Shown piece by piece: positions 1-7,856 of a DNA stretch of 64,000 nt (positions within the stretch are counted from its first letter, which is position 1; each line of letters opens with the position of its first letter). The stretch covers positions 113,442 through 177,441 of the forward strand of contig FNQX01000006.1 of the NCBI GenBank assembly GCA_900107575.1. Direction: 5' to 3'. A model generated the notes under the pieces. It saw only the letters and a program-made list of their open reading frames with translations. It was not told the origin of the DNA and did no database searches. Both the position numbers and the translations under genes were made by a program. The stretch is from Lachnospiraceae bacterium NK3A20. GTDB taxonomy: Bacteria; Bacillota; Clostridia; Lachnospirales; Lachnospiraceae.

Positions 1-50
1 TCCGTCAGCACGCCGCCGATATCGAAAATTACGGTCGTGATCTTACTCAT
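1..50 (-). CDS. HAD-superfamily hydrolase, N-terminal fragment (cut by window edge)
   Basis: The minus strand reads ATG at 50-48 behind a strong GGAGGTGAAC ribosome site and encodes MSKITTVIFDIGGVLTD before the window ends. The DIGGVLTD stretch is HAD motif I, whose first Asp is the usual nucleophile. The start overlaps the stop of the upstream LysR gene by 8 bases, so the two are probably cotranscribed and translationally coupled. Substrate cannot be judged from 16 codons; a small-molecule phosphatase is the default guess. Confidence 0.75.
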   Translation of the reverse strand, partial: MSKITTVIFDIGGVLT

Positions 51-972
51 GTTCACCTCCAGCTCCTGCCGCAAGGTCACCGCGAATGAGGTCCAACAGC
101 CCCTTCGCCGCCGCCGGCAGATAGTCGTCACGGTTAATGATGATGTAGAATTCTCTCTCCGGAATCTCTTCCTCGAAGGAGAGCTCGAACAGCTCGCCCC
201 GATCCAGATACTCCTTCGCAAAATCCCCGACAACGCAGCCAATCCCCAGGTTCCGCGCCGCGAACTGCACGATCATATCCGAAGTCGCGAGCTCGAATTC
301 CGGCTGCAGAACCACGCCCTGCTCCTGCATGAAACGGTCGAGGAATCTGCGCGATGACGTCTTCTCTTCGAGGAAAATAAGAGGCAGCTCTTCCAAATCC
401 TGCCACCTCAGCACCTTGTGCCGCAGTGCCTCGTATTTCGCCCCCGCGACAAAAATGTCGCGGATCTTCCGGACAGGAATCGCTTCCGCGCCCGGCAGAC
501 TCTGCAGGAGTTCATCCAAAGGACCTGACACCACGCCGAAGTCAATGCTGCTCTGCTGCAGCAGTTCAATCGTCTCGGGCGTTGGTGCGTTCGTGATCGA
601 CATCTTGATCCCGGGATGCTGCTCGTGGTATTTCTCAAGGTAAGGCAGGAGATAGAAATGCAGCGTCATGTCGCTCGCGCCGATGTGCAGCTCTCCGATA
701 TCGAGACTGAGCATCTGCGAGAGTTTCTTCTCTCCGGTCTCGATCTGCTCAATTCCGCGCGCAGCGTAGCCGTATAACAGCTCCCCCTCGTTCGTGAGAC
801 GCACGCCCCGCGCCGTCCTCTCAAAGAGCGTTACACGGAGCACCGCTTCCATCTCGTGAATCTTCTGGCTGACAGCGGGCTGGGACACCGAGAGCTCCCT
901 CGCCGCTGCCGTAAGAGACCCCGTCTTCGCGACAGTCACAAAATCTCTGAAATATTCCAGATTAAGATCCAT
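43..972 (-). CDS. LysR-family transcriptional regulator
   Basis: 309 residues, the usual LysR length. Residues 1-60 form the winged helix-turn-helix with the family pattern SLTAAARELSVSQPAVSQKI, followed by the linker helix and a two-lobed periplasmic-binding-protein-like effector domain from about residue 90 to 295. The start has AAAGGAT five bases upstream. It lies downstream of purA but is separated from it by 324 bases that include a terminator-like hairpin, so it probably has its own promoter. The next gene, a HAD hydrolase, overlaps it by 8 bases and may belong to its regulon. The effector is not predictable from sequence; members of this kind often control sulfur, amino-acid or redox genes. 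Confidence 0.93.
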   Translation of the reverse strand: MDLNLEYFRDFVTVAKTGSLTAAARELSVSQPAVSQKIHEMEAVLRVTLFERTARGVRLTNEGELLYGYAARGIEQIETGEKKLSQMLSLDIGELHIGASDMTLHFYLLPYLEKYHEQHPGIKMSITNAPTPETIELLQQSSIDFGVVSGPLDELLQSLPGAEAIPVRKIRDIFVAGAKYEALRHKVLRWQDLEELPLIFLEEKTSSRRFLDRFMQEQGVVLQPEFELATSDMIVQFAARNLGIGCVVGDFAKEYLDRGELFELSFEEEIPEREFYIIINRDDYLPAAAKGLLDLIRGDLAAGAGGEHE

Positions 973-1074
973 CCGCGATCCTTTCCACAGCGCTCCGGCG
1001 TGACCTTGATAGCGTCTTCGACCACTCTGCGCCTTTGGTCATCCAGCATCTTTGGTCGCTCCGCTACCACGGTA

Positions 1075-1109
1075 AAAGGGACAGCCGCAGCACTGCCAAC
1101 TGTCCCTTT
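1075..1109 (-). terminator. Rho-independent terminator downstream of purA
   Basis: Ten-base perfect arms (AAAGGGACAG with CTGTCCCTTT) flank a 15-base loop. On the minus strand the stem ends in CCCTTTTACC, a short U-tract. It lies 188 bases past the purA stop. A second, shorter hairpin (1261-1280, eight-base arms TGTCAGGG/CCCTGACA, loop AAGA) sits only 17 bases past the purA stop but lacks a U-tract. The rest of 973-1296 shows no convincing gene. Confidence 0.6.
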
Positions 1110-1296
1110 AGAATATTTCATTTCACACTATTGCGCAACTCTGCGCCCGACATTCGACCATGCGCGGCCAGCCTGCTGTTTTTACACCATATAAACTTCC
1201 CGTTGTTTCGGCAGTGCGGTTCTGTAGAATCTCGCCCTGAACTTTCCACCGCATAGGGCATGTCAGGGAAGACCCTGACAAACCACAGCGCTAGTC

Positions 1297-2592
1297 TCAC
1301 TTCGCAAGAGGAGACTTGCGGTAGATGATGTCCTCGCGGGAAGGCCCGTTCGTGACCATCGTGATCGGGAAGCCGATCTGCTGCTCGATGAAGTTCACGT
1401 AATCCTGTGCTTCCTGCGGCAGATCCTCGAACTTGCGGATGCCGCGGATGTCGCACTTCCAGCCCTTCATGGTCCGGTAAACCGGCTTGCATCTCTTGAG
1501 ATCCTTCGTTACAGGGAAGTCTTTGATCTCTTCCCCGTCGAGCTCGTAAGCAACACACACCGGAATCTCGTCGAGATAGCCGAGGTCATCCAGCACCGTG
1601 AACGCAACGTCCGTCGCTCCCTGCACACGGCAGCCATAGCGGCTCGCAACGCAGTCGTACCAGCCAACTCTTCTGGGGCGGCCGGTCGTCGCGCCGTACT
1701 CGCCGCCGTCGCCGCCGTGATTGCGCAGCGTCTTGGCCTCATCGCCGAACACCTCGGAAACGAATTCACCCGCGCCTACCGCGGAAGAATAGGCCTTGGA
1801 AACGACCACGATCTGCTGAATCTCGTACGGCGCGATGCCGCAGGATACCGCGCCGAATGCCGCAAGCGGCGACGAGGAAGTCACCATGGGATAGATGCCG
1901 TTGTCGGGATCCTTCATGGTGCCCAGCTGCCCCTCTAGCAGGACCGTCTTCTTCTCCCGCAGCGCATTGAAGAGATACAGGGAAACGTCGCCGACGTAAG
2001 GCCTGACCTCTTCCCTCACCTTTTTGATCCAGGCAAGGAGCCCTTCCCGGTCGATCGGGGCCGCGTTGTAATACTGCGTCAGCAGGACATCCTTCTCATC
2101 CGCAATCGTGTTGATCTTCTCTGTCAGGACATCGTCGTCCTGGAAGAACTCATTGACCTCCCAGCCGATCTTCGCGTACTTGTCCGCATAGAACGGGGAA
2201 ATACCAGACTTCGTGGAACCATAGGACTTGCCCGCAAGCTTTGCCTCGCGCAGCGTATCGAGCTCGACATGGTAAGGCATCATGACCTGCGCTCTGTCAG
2301 AGATCATGATCTGCGGAGTGGGAACGCCCGCGTCCGTGATCGCCTGCAGCTCCGACATGAACTTCTCGATATCCAGCGCCACACCGGCGCCCATGATGTT
2401 CATGATGTTCTGGTGGAAAACACCAGACGGGATCGTGTGCAGTGCGAACTTGCCATACTCATTTTTGATCGTGTGGCCCGCGTTCGCGCCGCCCTGGAAA
2501 CGAATGACAATATCCGCAGAATCTGCCAGGGTATCTGTTATTTTTCCTTTGCCCTCGTCGCCCCAGTTCGCGCCTACAACTGCCTTAACCAT
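1297..2592 (-). CDS. purA: Adenylosuccinate synthetase
   Basis: 431 residues, normal for the family. It joins IMP and aspartate using GTP, the first committed step from IMP to AMP, in the cytosol. The N-terminal GANWGDEGKGKITD segment is the conserved glycine-rich GTP loop with the catalytic Asp, followed by FQGGANAGHT (IMP site with catalytic His). GSTKSGISPFYADK and TTGRPRRVGWYD are further family signatures. AGGAGG lies 8 bases before ATG. purB, the next AMP-branch enzyme, lies about 1.5 kb away on the opposite strand, separated by a repeat and a decayed toxin-like locus. The 2593-2660 leader shows no recognisable riboswitch. Confidence 0.98.
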   Translation of the reverse strand: MVKAVVGANWGDEGKGKITDTLADSADIVIRFQGGANAGHTIKNEYGKFALHTIPSGVFHQNIMNIMGAGVALDIEKFMSELQAITDAGVPTPQIMISDRAQVMMPYHVELDTLREAKLAGKSYGSTKSGISPFYADKYAKIGWEVNEFFQDDDVLTEKINTIADEKDVLLTQYYNAAPIDREGLLAWIKKVREEVRPYVGDVSLYLFNALREKKTVLLEGQLGTMKDPDNGIYPMVTSSSPLAAFGAVSCGIAPYEIQQIVVVSKAYSSAVGAGEFVSEVFGDEAKTLRNHGGDGGEYGATTGRPRRVGWYDCVASRYGCRVQGATDVAFTVLDDLGYLDEIPVCVAYELDGEEIKDFPVTKDLKRCKPVYRTMKGWKCDIRGIRKFEDLPQEAQDYVNFIEQQIGFPITMVTNGPSREDIIYRKSPLAK

Positions 2593-2663
2593 TCTCGTAC
2601 CCTCCTGAAAGGTTGATGACCGCAGAAGGCAGCGATCGACGCGCCTTTGCCAGCCACCTATGT

Positions 2664-2826
2664 TGACAGTTCAGAACTATCGTTTCTGAACTGTTACGCA
2701 GGCCGCACATGCAGATTTTGCTGCGCAAAAGTGCGGCCTGCCTGCTGAATATCTATTTTGGTACGCCCTCAGCAGCAAGCCCTTGGGCTTTTGCTTCGGG
2801 CTGTACTGAACAGATACCCGGCCTGT
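2664..2826 (-). repeat. Dispersed intergenic repeat, copy A
   Basis: About 163 bases matching, in reverse complement, the sequence at 38743-38915 almost end to end, including the shared run CAGCCCGAAGCAAAAGCCC. It holds two stem-loops: ACAGTTCAGAA (2666-2676) with TTCTGAACTGT (2684-2694), and AGGCCGCAC (2700-2708) with GTGCGGCCT (2731-2739). It lies between the HipA-like remnant and purA, so purA transcripts may start in or beyond it. The remainder of 2827-2979 shows no gene. Confidence 0.85.
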
Positions 2827-2979
2827 AACGTTTGAATTCATCTGTGCGGAGGGAACACCCCACGCACCAGAGCTAATCATACGGCTATGCATAGCATAAG
2901 TAAAATCAATATTTCTGATATAATACATAAGATGTGCTAATGTTCTGTGGGAAGGGCAGTCTCCGTTCGGGTGGATTTG

Positions 2980-3574
2980 TCAGTCCTGATTCCGTTCCTT
3001 TTCCCGCAGCAGTTCCATGGACTTATCCAATATCCTCTCCTTGCGCACGGTGAGCATAGTCTTGTAAAAGGTCTTTTGCAGGTCCGTGATCGCAGGTGTC
3101 TCATTGATCAGCGCATCGATCTTATCCATATCAATTCTTGGCAGAATCCGTTTGAGAGCAGCATTGCAGTCACTGTATTGCAGGGAGGAAATAAAGTCAT
3201 AGTACCGGATTTTCCTGCCGTCCTGCCGAATACCGGAGAGCGGAATCCACCAGTGTATTCTTCAGCGATGCAAAATCCTGCAGCACAGTGTCGTAGGTGG
3301 TGAAATCCTTGCATGCTACCACAACCTGGCTCTTTCCGTTCACGCGATAGGTCCCGAGTATCGTTTCCTGCACCGGAATGCCAATGATTTCAAAAATGTG
3401 CGAACCGATATATTCTGAGATGCAGCTGTTCGTATAGCTCATTTCCCTGTTCCTGCTCGGGTGAGGAGGGAACTTGAGCATATACTGCTCGCCCTGATAT
3501 ATGATGGCAATCTTGCCGCCGTTCGCGCCGGCGTAAGCCTTCTTGCGGGTGGGCATACTCGTAAAATCTATCAT
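2980..3574 (-). pseudogene. HipA/CtkA-like kinase remnant, internally deleted and frameshifted
   Basis: The N-terminal part (3574 to about 3220) reads as a HipA-like kinase amino end: GGKIAIIYQGEQYMLKFPP, then REMSYTNSCISEYIGSHIFE and VVACKDFTTYD. It stops at 3197. In another frame, minus-strand sequence from about 3230 to a TGA at 2980-2982 reads GRKIRYYDFISSLQYSD, NAALKRILPRIDMDKIDAL and TFYKTMLTVRKERILDKS, which I recognise as the family's carboxyl end. Together they give under 200 residues against about 300 for intact relatives. Around 110 residues of kinase core, with the catalytic and metal-binding Asp/Asn, appear missing. The first ATG overlaps the partner gene by 4 bases (ATGA). Nonfunctional as a kinase by inference. 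Confidence 0.75.
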
Positions 3575-3846
3575 AGGTCATTCTCCATTCGTAAATACTC
3601 GCGGCGAAGATATTCTGCCTGCTCCGGGGATATGCTCTGGTCGACTTCCGCGCTGTTGATGTCGGCATTCAGTTCACACCAGTAAAGGTCCCAGTGGATA
3701 TCCGTGCCTCCGGCATCTTCAATGGCCCATGATTTCTTCATCGCAGCCAGTGACTCGTCCAGATAGGGAGGCAGTCCCTTCTCGAGATAACTCTTATCCT
3801 TCGGAAGTCCAGTCTTGGCATCGTACCCGTCCGGATCTCTCTTCAT
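3571..3846 (-). CDS. Small acidic partner of the HipA-like kinase, unknown function
   Basis: 91 residues from the ATG at 3846. A longer in-frame start exists at 3921 but adds an unlikely Met- and Gln-rich leader; the codons before MKRDPDGYD read SKEDE, which carries GAAGGAGGATGAG as a ribosome site. Readable segments are GLPPYLDESLAAMKKSW, DLYWCELNADINSAEVD and ISPEQAEYLRREYLRME. From memory, proteins with this carboxyl end sit directly upstream of CtkA/HipA-like kinases in Firmicutes, and here the stop overlaps the kinase start by 4 bases. It may be the cognate antitoxin or a cofactor; that is inference. The gene looks intact although its kinase is broken. Confidence 0.65.
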   Translation of the reverse strand: MKRDPDGYDAKTGLPKDKSYLEKGLPPYLDESLAAMKKSWAIEDAGGTDIHWDLYWCELNADINSAEVDQSISPEQAEYLRREYLRMENDL

Positions 3847-3920
3847 CTCATCCTCCTTCGATTGCTGCTGTGTATATTCATTGTATGCAACCATGCAAAC
3901 AGCGTCAAACATCCATACCA

Positions 3921-3950
3921 TTCGCCATTTCTGCCCGATTCATGTATACT
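3921..3950 (+). promoter_or_regulatory. Possible purB promoter
   Basis: TATACT at 3945-3950, directly preceded by TG, with a weak -35 (TTCGCC, 3921-3926) 18 bases upstream. It is the only reasonable -10 between the divergent partner gene and purB. The transcript would carry a leader of about 85 bases. Confidence 0.35.
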
Positions 3951-4043
3951 GATAGCGGTTTGCGGCTGTGCCGCTTCCACTCAAAACTAAATCATACTAC
4001 AGGTGCCGCCTGTCGCCATGGCAGGTGCATGAGGAGGCTAAGG

Positions 4044-5480
4044 ATGGCAGATCATGACAAGTATGTAAGCCCGCTTTCCACCAGATACGCGAGCAAAGAG
4101 ATGCAATATATTTTCTCTCCGGACAAGAAATTCCGAACCTGGCGGCAGCTCTGGATCGCCCTTGCGGAAACAGAGAAGGAGCTCGGCCTGGATATTACAG
4201 ATGAGCAGATTGAGGAGCTCAAGGCACACGCCGATGACATCAATTACGATGTCGCCGAGGCGAGGGAGAAGGTTGTCCGTCATGACGTCATGAGCCACGT
4301 TTACGCATACGGTCAGCAGTGTCCGAAGGCAGCCGGCATCATCCACCTGGGCGCGACATCCTGCTACGTCGGCGATAACACAGACATCATCATCATGAGA
4401 GATGCGCTCCGCCTCGTGAAGAAGAAGCTCGTCAACGTCATTGCCACCCTCGCGAAATTCGCTGAGGAATACAAAGATCAGCCGACCCTCGGCTTCACAC
4501 ATTTCCAGCCCGCGCAGCCGACAACAGTTGGCAAGAGAGCGACGCTGTGGATCAACGAATTCATGCTCGATCTCGATGAGGTGAACCACACGATTGGTCA
4601 GCTCCGCCTCCTGGGTTCCAAGGGCACGACCGGCACACAGGCCTCCTTCGTGGAACTGTTCAACGGCGACCTTGACAAGGTGGACCAGCTCGATCCCATG
4701 ATCGCAGAGAAGATGGGCTTTGACTCCTGCTACCCCGTCTCCGGCCAGACCTATTCCAGAAAAGTTGACACCTTCGTACTGAACACCCTCGCGGGCATTG
4801 CCTCCTCCTCCATGAAAATGGCGACCGACATCCGCCTGCTGCAGCACCTCAAGGAAGTGGAAGAGCCATTTGAGAAAACACAGATCGGCTCCTCTGCCAT
4901 GGCCTACAAGCGGAACCCGATGAGAAGCGAGAGAATCTGCTCCCTCTCCAGATACGTGATGGCCGATGTCATCAACGGCGAAGTCACAGCCGGCACACAG
5001 TGGATGGAGCGCACCCTCGATGACTCCGCGAACAAGCGCCTCTCCATCCCCGAAGGGTTCCTTGCAATCGACGGCGTCCTGGATCTTTGCCTGAATGTCA
5101 CGGACGGCCTCAAGGTTTATCCCAAGGTCATCGAAAAGCATCTGCGCGCTGAGCTGCCCTTCATGGCAACCGAAGGCATCATGATGGATGAAGTGAAAAT
5201 GGGAGGCAACCGCCAGGATTATCACGAGAAGATCAGAGAACTCTCCATGATCGCCGGTCAGCACGTCAAGGAAGAAGGCAGAGACAACGACCTGCTCGAC
5301 CTCATTGCCGCAGATCCCATGTTCCACATGACAAGAGAAGAGCTCAACAAATACATTGATCCGAAACTCTTCGTCGGCGCGGCTCCTCACCAGGTGGAGC
5401 GGTATCTTTCCACCGTCATCCGCCCCATGCTCAATGAGAACCGAGACCTTCTGGGCGTCACCGCTCAGATCAACGTTTAA
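4044..5480 (+). CDS. purB: Adenylosuccinate lyase
   Basis: 478 residues from the ATG at 4044, which has GAGGAGG at 4031-4037; the same frame is open further upstream but without a start signal. The enzyme splits SAICAR and adenylosuccinate, releasing fumarate, in de novo purine synthesis. Visible family elements are IIHLGATSCYVGDNTDI (substrate loop with catalytic His), TLGFTHFQPAQPTTVGKR (second catalytic His), and the flexible signature loop GSSAMAYKRNPMRSER with the catalytic Ser. A strong terminator follows 18 bases after the stop. purA and purC are in the window but in separate transcripts, so the pathway genes are dispersed here. Confidence 0.97.
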   Translation: MADHDKYVSPLSTRYASKEMQYIFSPDKKFRTWRQLWIALAETEKELGLDITDEQIEELKAHADDINYDVAEAREKVVRHDVMSHVYAYGQQCPKAAGIIHLGATSCYVGDNTDIIIMRDALRLVKKKLVNVIATLAKFAEEYKDQPTLGFTHFQPAQPTTVGKRATLWINEFMLDLDEVNHTIGQLRLLGSKGTTGTQASFVELFNGDLDKVDQLDPMIAEKMGFDSCYPVSGQTYSRKVDTFVLNTLAGIASSSMKMATDIRLLQHLKEVEEPFEKTQIGSSAMAYKRNPMRSERICSLSRYVMADVINGEVTAGTQWMERTLDDSANKRLSIPEGFLAIDGVLDLCLNVTDGLKVYPKVIEKHLRAELPFMATEGIMMDEVKMGGNRQDYHEKIRELSMIAGQHVKEEGRDNDLLDLIAADPMFHMTREELNKYIDPKLFVGAAPHQVERYLSTVIRPMLNENRDLLGVTAQINV

Positions 5481-5498
5481 TATTGTCCTTGTACAACA

Positions 5499-5524
5499 AC
5501 AGCCGGCATTAAAATGCCGGCTGT
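5499..5524. terminator. Bidirectional terminator between convergent purB and TPR-like gene
   Basis: Perfect 11-base arms ACAGCCGGCAT (5499-5509) and ATGCCGGCTGT (5514-5524) with a 4-base loop, followed by TTT on the plus strand and preceded by TTGTTG-type sequence for minus transcripts. The stop codon of the minus-strand gene (5509-5511) falls in the loop, so terminating ribosomes would cover this hairpin. Confidence 0.85.
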
Positions 5525-6348
5525 TTTGCTCTGCGATAACCATCCTTCATATCCTGGATGGTTTGATGCAGGGCAATTTCATAATTGGTTTCCTGACCCA
5601 GATCCCGGTAGCGCATCAGCTGATCGACCGATACCTTGTCATCCGATTCCGCGTAACGGGCATTGGCCTCTCTCACCCTCTTCTCCAGCTCCAGAGACGC
5701 GTTGTAGCTCTCCGGATGCTCCGAAATGAACGCGACATACTCCGCATCCGACAGCCCGAACCGAATGGCCGCCAGATACTCCAGATAAACCGAAGAGCTC
5801 CCGGAAATATCGTAAGCCTTCTTGAACGCATCGGCTGCCGCACGAAAACGGAACAGGTCGGTGTAGATCCTGCCGATTCTGCGGCACACATCCGCGCGCA
5901 TCTGCCTCTCCGGTTCCGGCAGATCATCGAGGATGGACTCGTACTCGTTCAGCGCCTGGTAGGATTGACCGTTCTCCGCCATGTAACCGGCCCTCTTCGC
6001 CCTCTTCTCGAACGGCTCCATGCCGACGCCGGAAGATACGATCTGCCTCGTGCGGATCTGTTTGTCCTGCGAAACATACCCCGCAAAGTCAAGGATGGTG
6101 GACACAAAATCCGACAGCGCCCTCTCTTTGCCAAGGTAGGTGTTGAGCTTCTTTGACAGCTCCGGCAATCCCAGATCCGTGCCAATCCACGCGACCAGCT
6201 CCGGATCCATGATGTCCGTATCCAGGAACTGCGCGCTCTGTACGAGCGAGTAGCACAGCTCCTCGATCGAGTAAATATTCCGTTCGATTTTAGCGATGTG
6301 GTAAGGCTTCTTTGCGAGCTTACCCGTCGCGATGATCACACGACTCAT
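5509..6348 (-). CDS. TPR-like protein of the htpG-linked locus, unknown function
   Basis: 279 residues, no signal peptide or membrane segment. The first 100 residues form a mixed region (SRVIIATGKLAKKPYHI, then helical); from about residue 110 to 200 helix pairs look like tetratricopeptide repeats, for example AGYMAENGQSYQALNEYES and RRIGRIYTDLFRFRAAADAF. I do not recognise a catalytic motif. It is the third gene after the giant protein and the actin-fold protein, all on the minus strand, but separated from the latter by 221 bases holding a long hairpin. By context it may be an adaptor for the actin-fold protein. The sharply predicted repeats make a scaffold role likelier than an enzyme. Confidence 0.8.
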   Translation of the reverse strand: MSRVIIATGKLAKKPYHIAKIERNIYSIEELCYSLVQSAQFLDTDIMDPELVAWIGTDLGLPELSKKLNTYLGKERALSDFVSTILDFAGYVSQDKQIRTRQIVSSGVGMEPFEKRAKRAGYMAENGQSYQALNEYESILDDLPEPERQMRADVCRRIGRIYTDLFRFRAAADAFKKAYDISGSSSVYLEYLAAIRFGLSDAEYVAFISEHPESYNASLELEKRVREANARYAESDDKVSVDQLMRYRDLGQETNYEIALHQTIQDMKDGYRRAKQPAF

Positions 6349-6446
6349 AAATTCTCCTACTACAGATCGGGCGGCTCTATGGCATTCAGCCGTGAAGGGG
6401 CACCCGTGGGACTACCCGGGGCGCCGGATGTCAGGCAGGCTGGAGT

Positions 6447-6521
6447 CACATGTCGGACACATGGATAGCGGCTATAACCGGCTTTTCCGGTTATGACCGC
6501 CGTTCGCGTCTCCGACATGTG
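6447..6521 (-). other. Long imperfect hairpin between actin-fold and TPR-like genes
   Basis: Outer arms CACATGTCGGA (6447-6457) and TCCGACATGTG (6511-6521) pair perfectly over 11 bases. Inner arms GCGGCTATAACCGG (6468-6481) and CCGGTTATGACCGC (6487-6500) match at 12 of 14 positions around a 5-base apex. The whole 75-base element sits in the 221-base gap 6349-6569. There is no U-tract, so it may be a processing or stabilising hairpin, or a REP-like element, rather than a terminator. Confidence 0.75.
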
Positions 6522-6569
6522 CCTCGAAGTTTCCCGGTTCCGCTGCGCCCCATCCATGAACCCCGGCCT

Positions 6570-7856
6570 TCAGTCGATCGTAATCGTCTGCTCCCAGCGA
6601 AGGCCGCTCGATGGGAAAATCTCGCCAAAACCCATGTCCTCCAGGAAAAGCTTCACCTTGTCCGGCGCCGACATCGAGAAATGCATCCGGATCCTCGTCG
6701 TCCTGCCCTCCCGCATCGGAAGACCATCGAGGCGGATCAGGAAATCCTTCGACTGACCGCCGGTGAGAGGCGTCAGCGTTAAATGAACCTCATTGCCGTC
6801 CTCCAGGATCACATCGTCCTCCGCGGCCGCCTCATACCAGTTGACACCGGCGTCGAGAATTGAGTGCAGCACCGTACTGCCCTTTTGCAGGCCGCGGATG
6901 CCGATATTCGCCTTCAGCCGGTTGCTGTCCAGGAAATAGTAATCCTGCGCAATCTCCGGATTGCAGATCTTGCAGTAGGCGCCGTAACCCGCGCCCTTGC
7001 TGTAGAGATTGTTGCCGATGAACGCGCGCCTGCCCTTGCACAGGAACAGGATCGAGCGCTTCATCCACTTGCCGTCGAACCCGTTGCCGATAAGATACAC
7101 CGACGAGAACCGGTCCCTCCCGATCGCATCCGTGATGATCTTCAGGAACTCGCTGTCCCTCCCGTCCGCGTCCTCCGAGTAGAGCCCGGGAATGACCTGT
7201 TCCTCCCGGTAGGCGACATGCGGCCGCACGCGCAGATTGTATCGCATCTTCGAGATACGCAGCGGGCCGTCCTTCGTGTACTCGCACAGAATGGATCCCG
7301 GCTCCCGCACCGTGTCCGCCTGCATGAGGAGGAAATTGTAGAAGGAATTCGCATAGCCTTCATAGAAGACATCACAGGCAAGATTCAGCCTCTGCTTCAC
7401 ATTCTCGAGAATGCCGATCATCTTCTCATTCATCTGCCGCGCCGTGAACATGATCGCGCTGATCTCGGACGTCGGCACGACCGTGCTGATGAGGGCAAGA
7501 CAGCGGTTCACGAAGAGGGCGAGGAGTGCCGTCGGCTCATACTCACTGTCCTCAATCCGTACCAGCTGCCCCTCCAGGGCGAGGGATAAGAGCTTCGGAA
7601 TGTAAGTGCTGCTCCCGTCGGCAGCCGCCCTCTGTGCATCCAGGCCGCAGGACCAGTGATTCACGCGGGCCGCCTTGGCAATTGCCGTCGGGATATCGAA
7701 TTTCTCCTGACCCGGCAGGAGCGAGAAGGTCGCCGGTTCCTTCGGCGGGCGCCTGCCCGGATTCTCCATATAGGAAATCTGGCAGTAGTCATCCCGAAGG
7801 TCGAAGCCGACGAAGAATCTCCCCTGCGGAGTTTCAGGTGCTTTGTCGAATAACAT
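6570..7856 (-). CDS. Actin/Hsp70-fold ATPase-like protein, unknown function
   Basis: 428 residues. Near residue 15 the stretch FFVGFDLRDDYCQISYM resembles the phosphate-1 loop of Hsp70/FtsA/actin proteins (VGIDLGTTYS-like). Around residues 190-205 SILCEYTKDGPLRISKM could be the phosphate-2 strand-turn, and VYLIGNGFDGKW followed by KGRRAFIGNNLYSKGAGYGA fits the adenosine-site region. The carboxyl 100 residues (LTLTPLTGGQSKDFLIRLDG) look like a beta domain, as Hsp70 substrate domains are. No DnaK signature is present. Its ATG overlaps the giant gene's stop by one base (TAATG), implying tight coupling. A chaperone-like or scaffold ATPase is inferred; key residues differ from true Hsp70, so activity is open. 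Confidence 0.72.
   Translation of the reverse strand: MLFDKAPETPQGRFFVGFDLRDDYCQISYMENPGRRPPKEPATFSLLPGQEKFDIPTAIAKAARVNHWSCGLDAQRAAADGSSTYIPKLLSLALEGQLVRIEDSEYEPTALLALFVNRCLALISTVVPTSEISAIMFTARQMNEKMIGILENVKQRLNLACDVFYEGYANSFYNFLLMQADTVREPGSILCEYTKDGPLRISKMRYNLRVRPHVAYREEQVIPGLYSEDADGRDSEFLKIITDAIGRDRFSSVYLIGNGFDGKWMKRSILFLCKGRRAFIGNNLYSKGAGYGAYCKICNPEIAQDYYFLDSNRLKANIGIRGLQKGSTVLHSILDAGVNWYEAAAEDDVILEDGNEVHLTLTPLTGGQSKDFLIRLDGLPMREGRTTRIRMHFSMSAPDKVKLFLEDMGFGEIFPSSGLRWEQTITID

Noticed and set aside
4038..5543. 501-codon open frame antisense to purB
   Set aside because: It mirrors the codon structure of purB, shows no domain motifs and has His/Val/Glu-rich text typical of reverse-frame reads in GC-rich genes.
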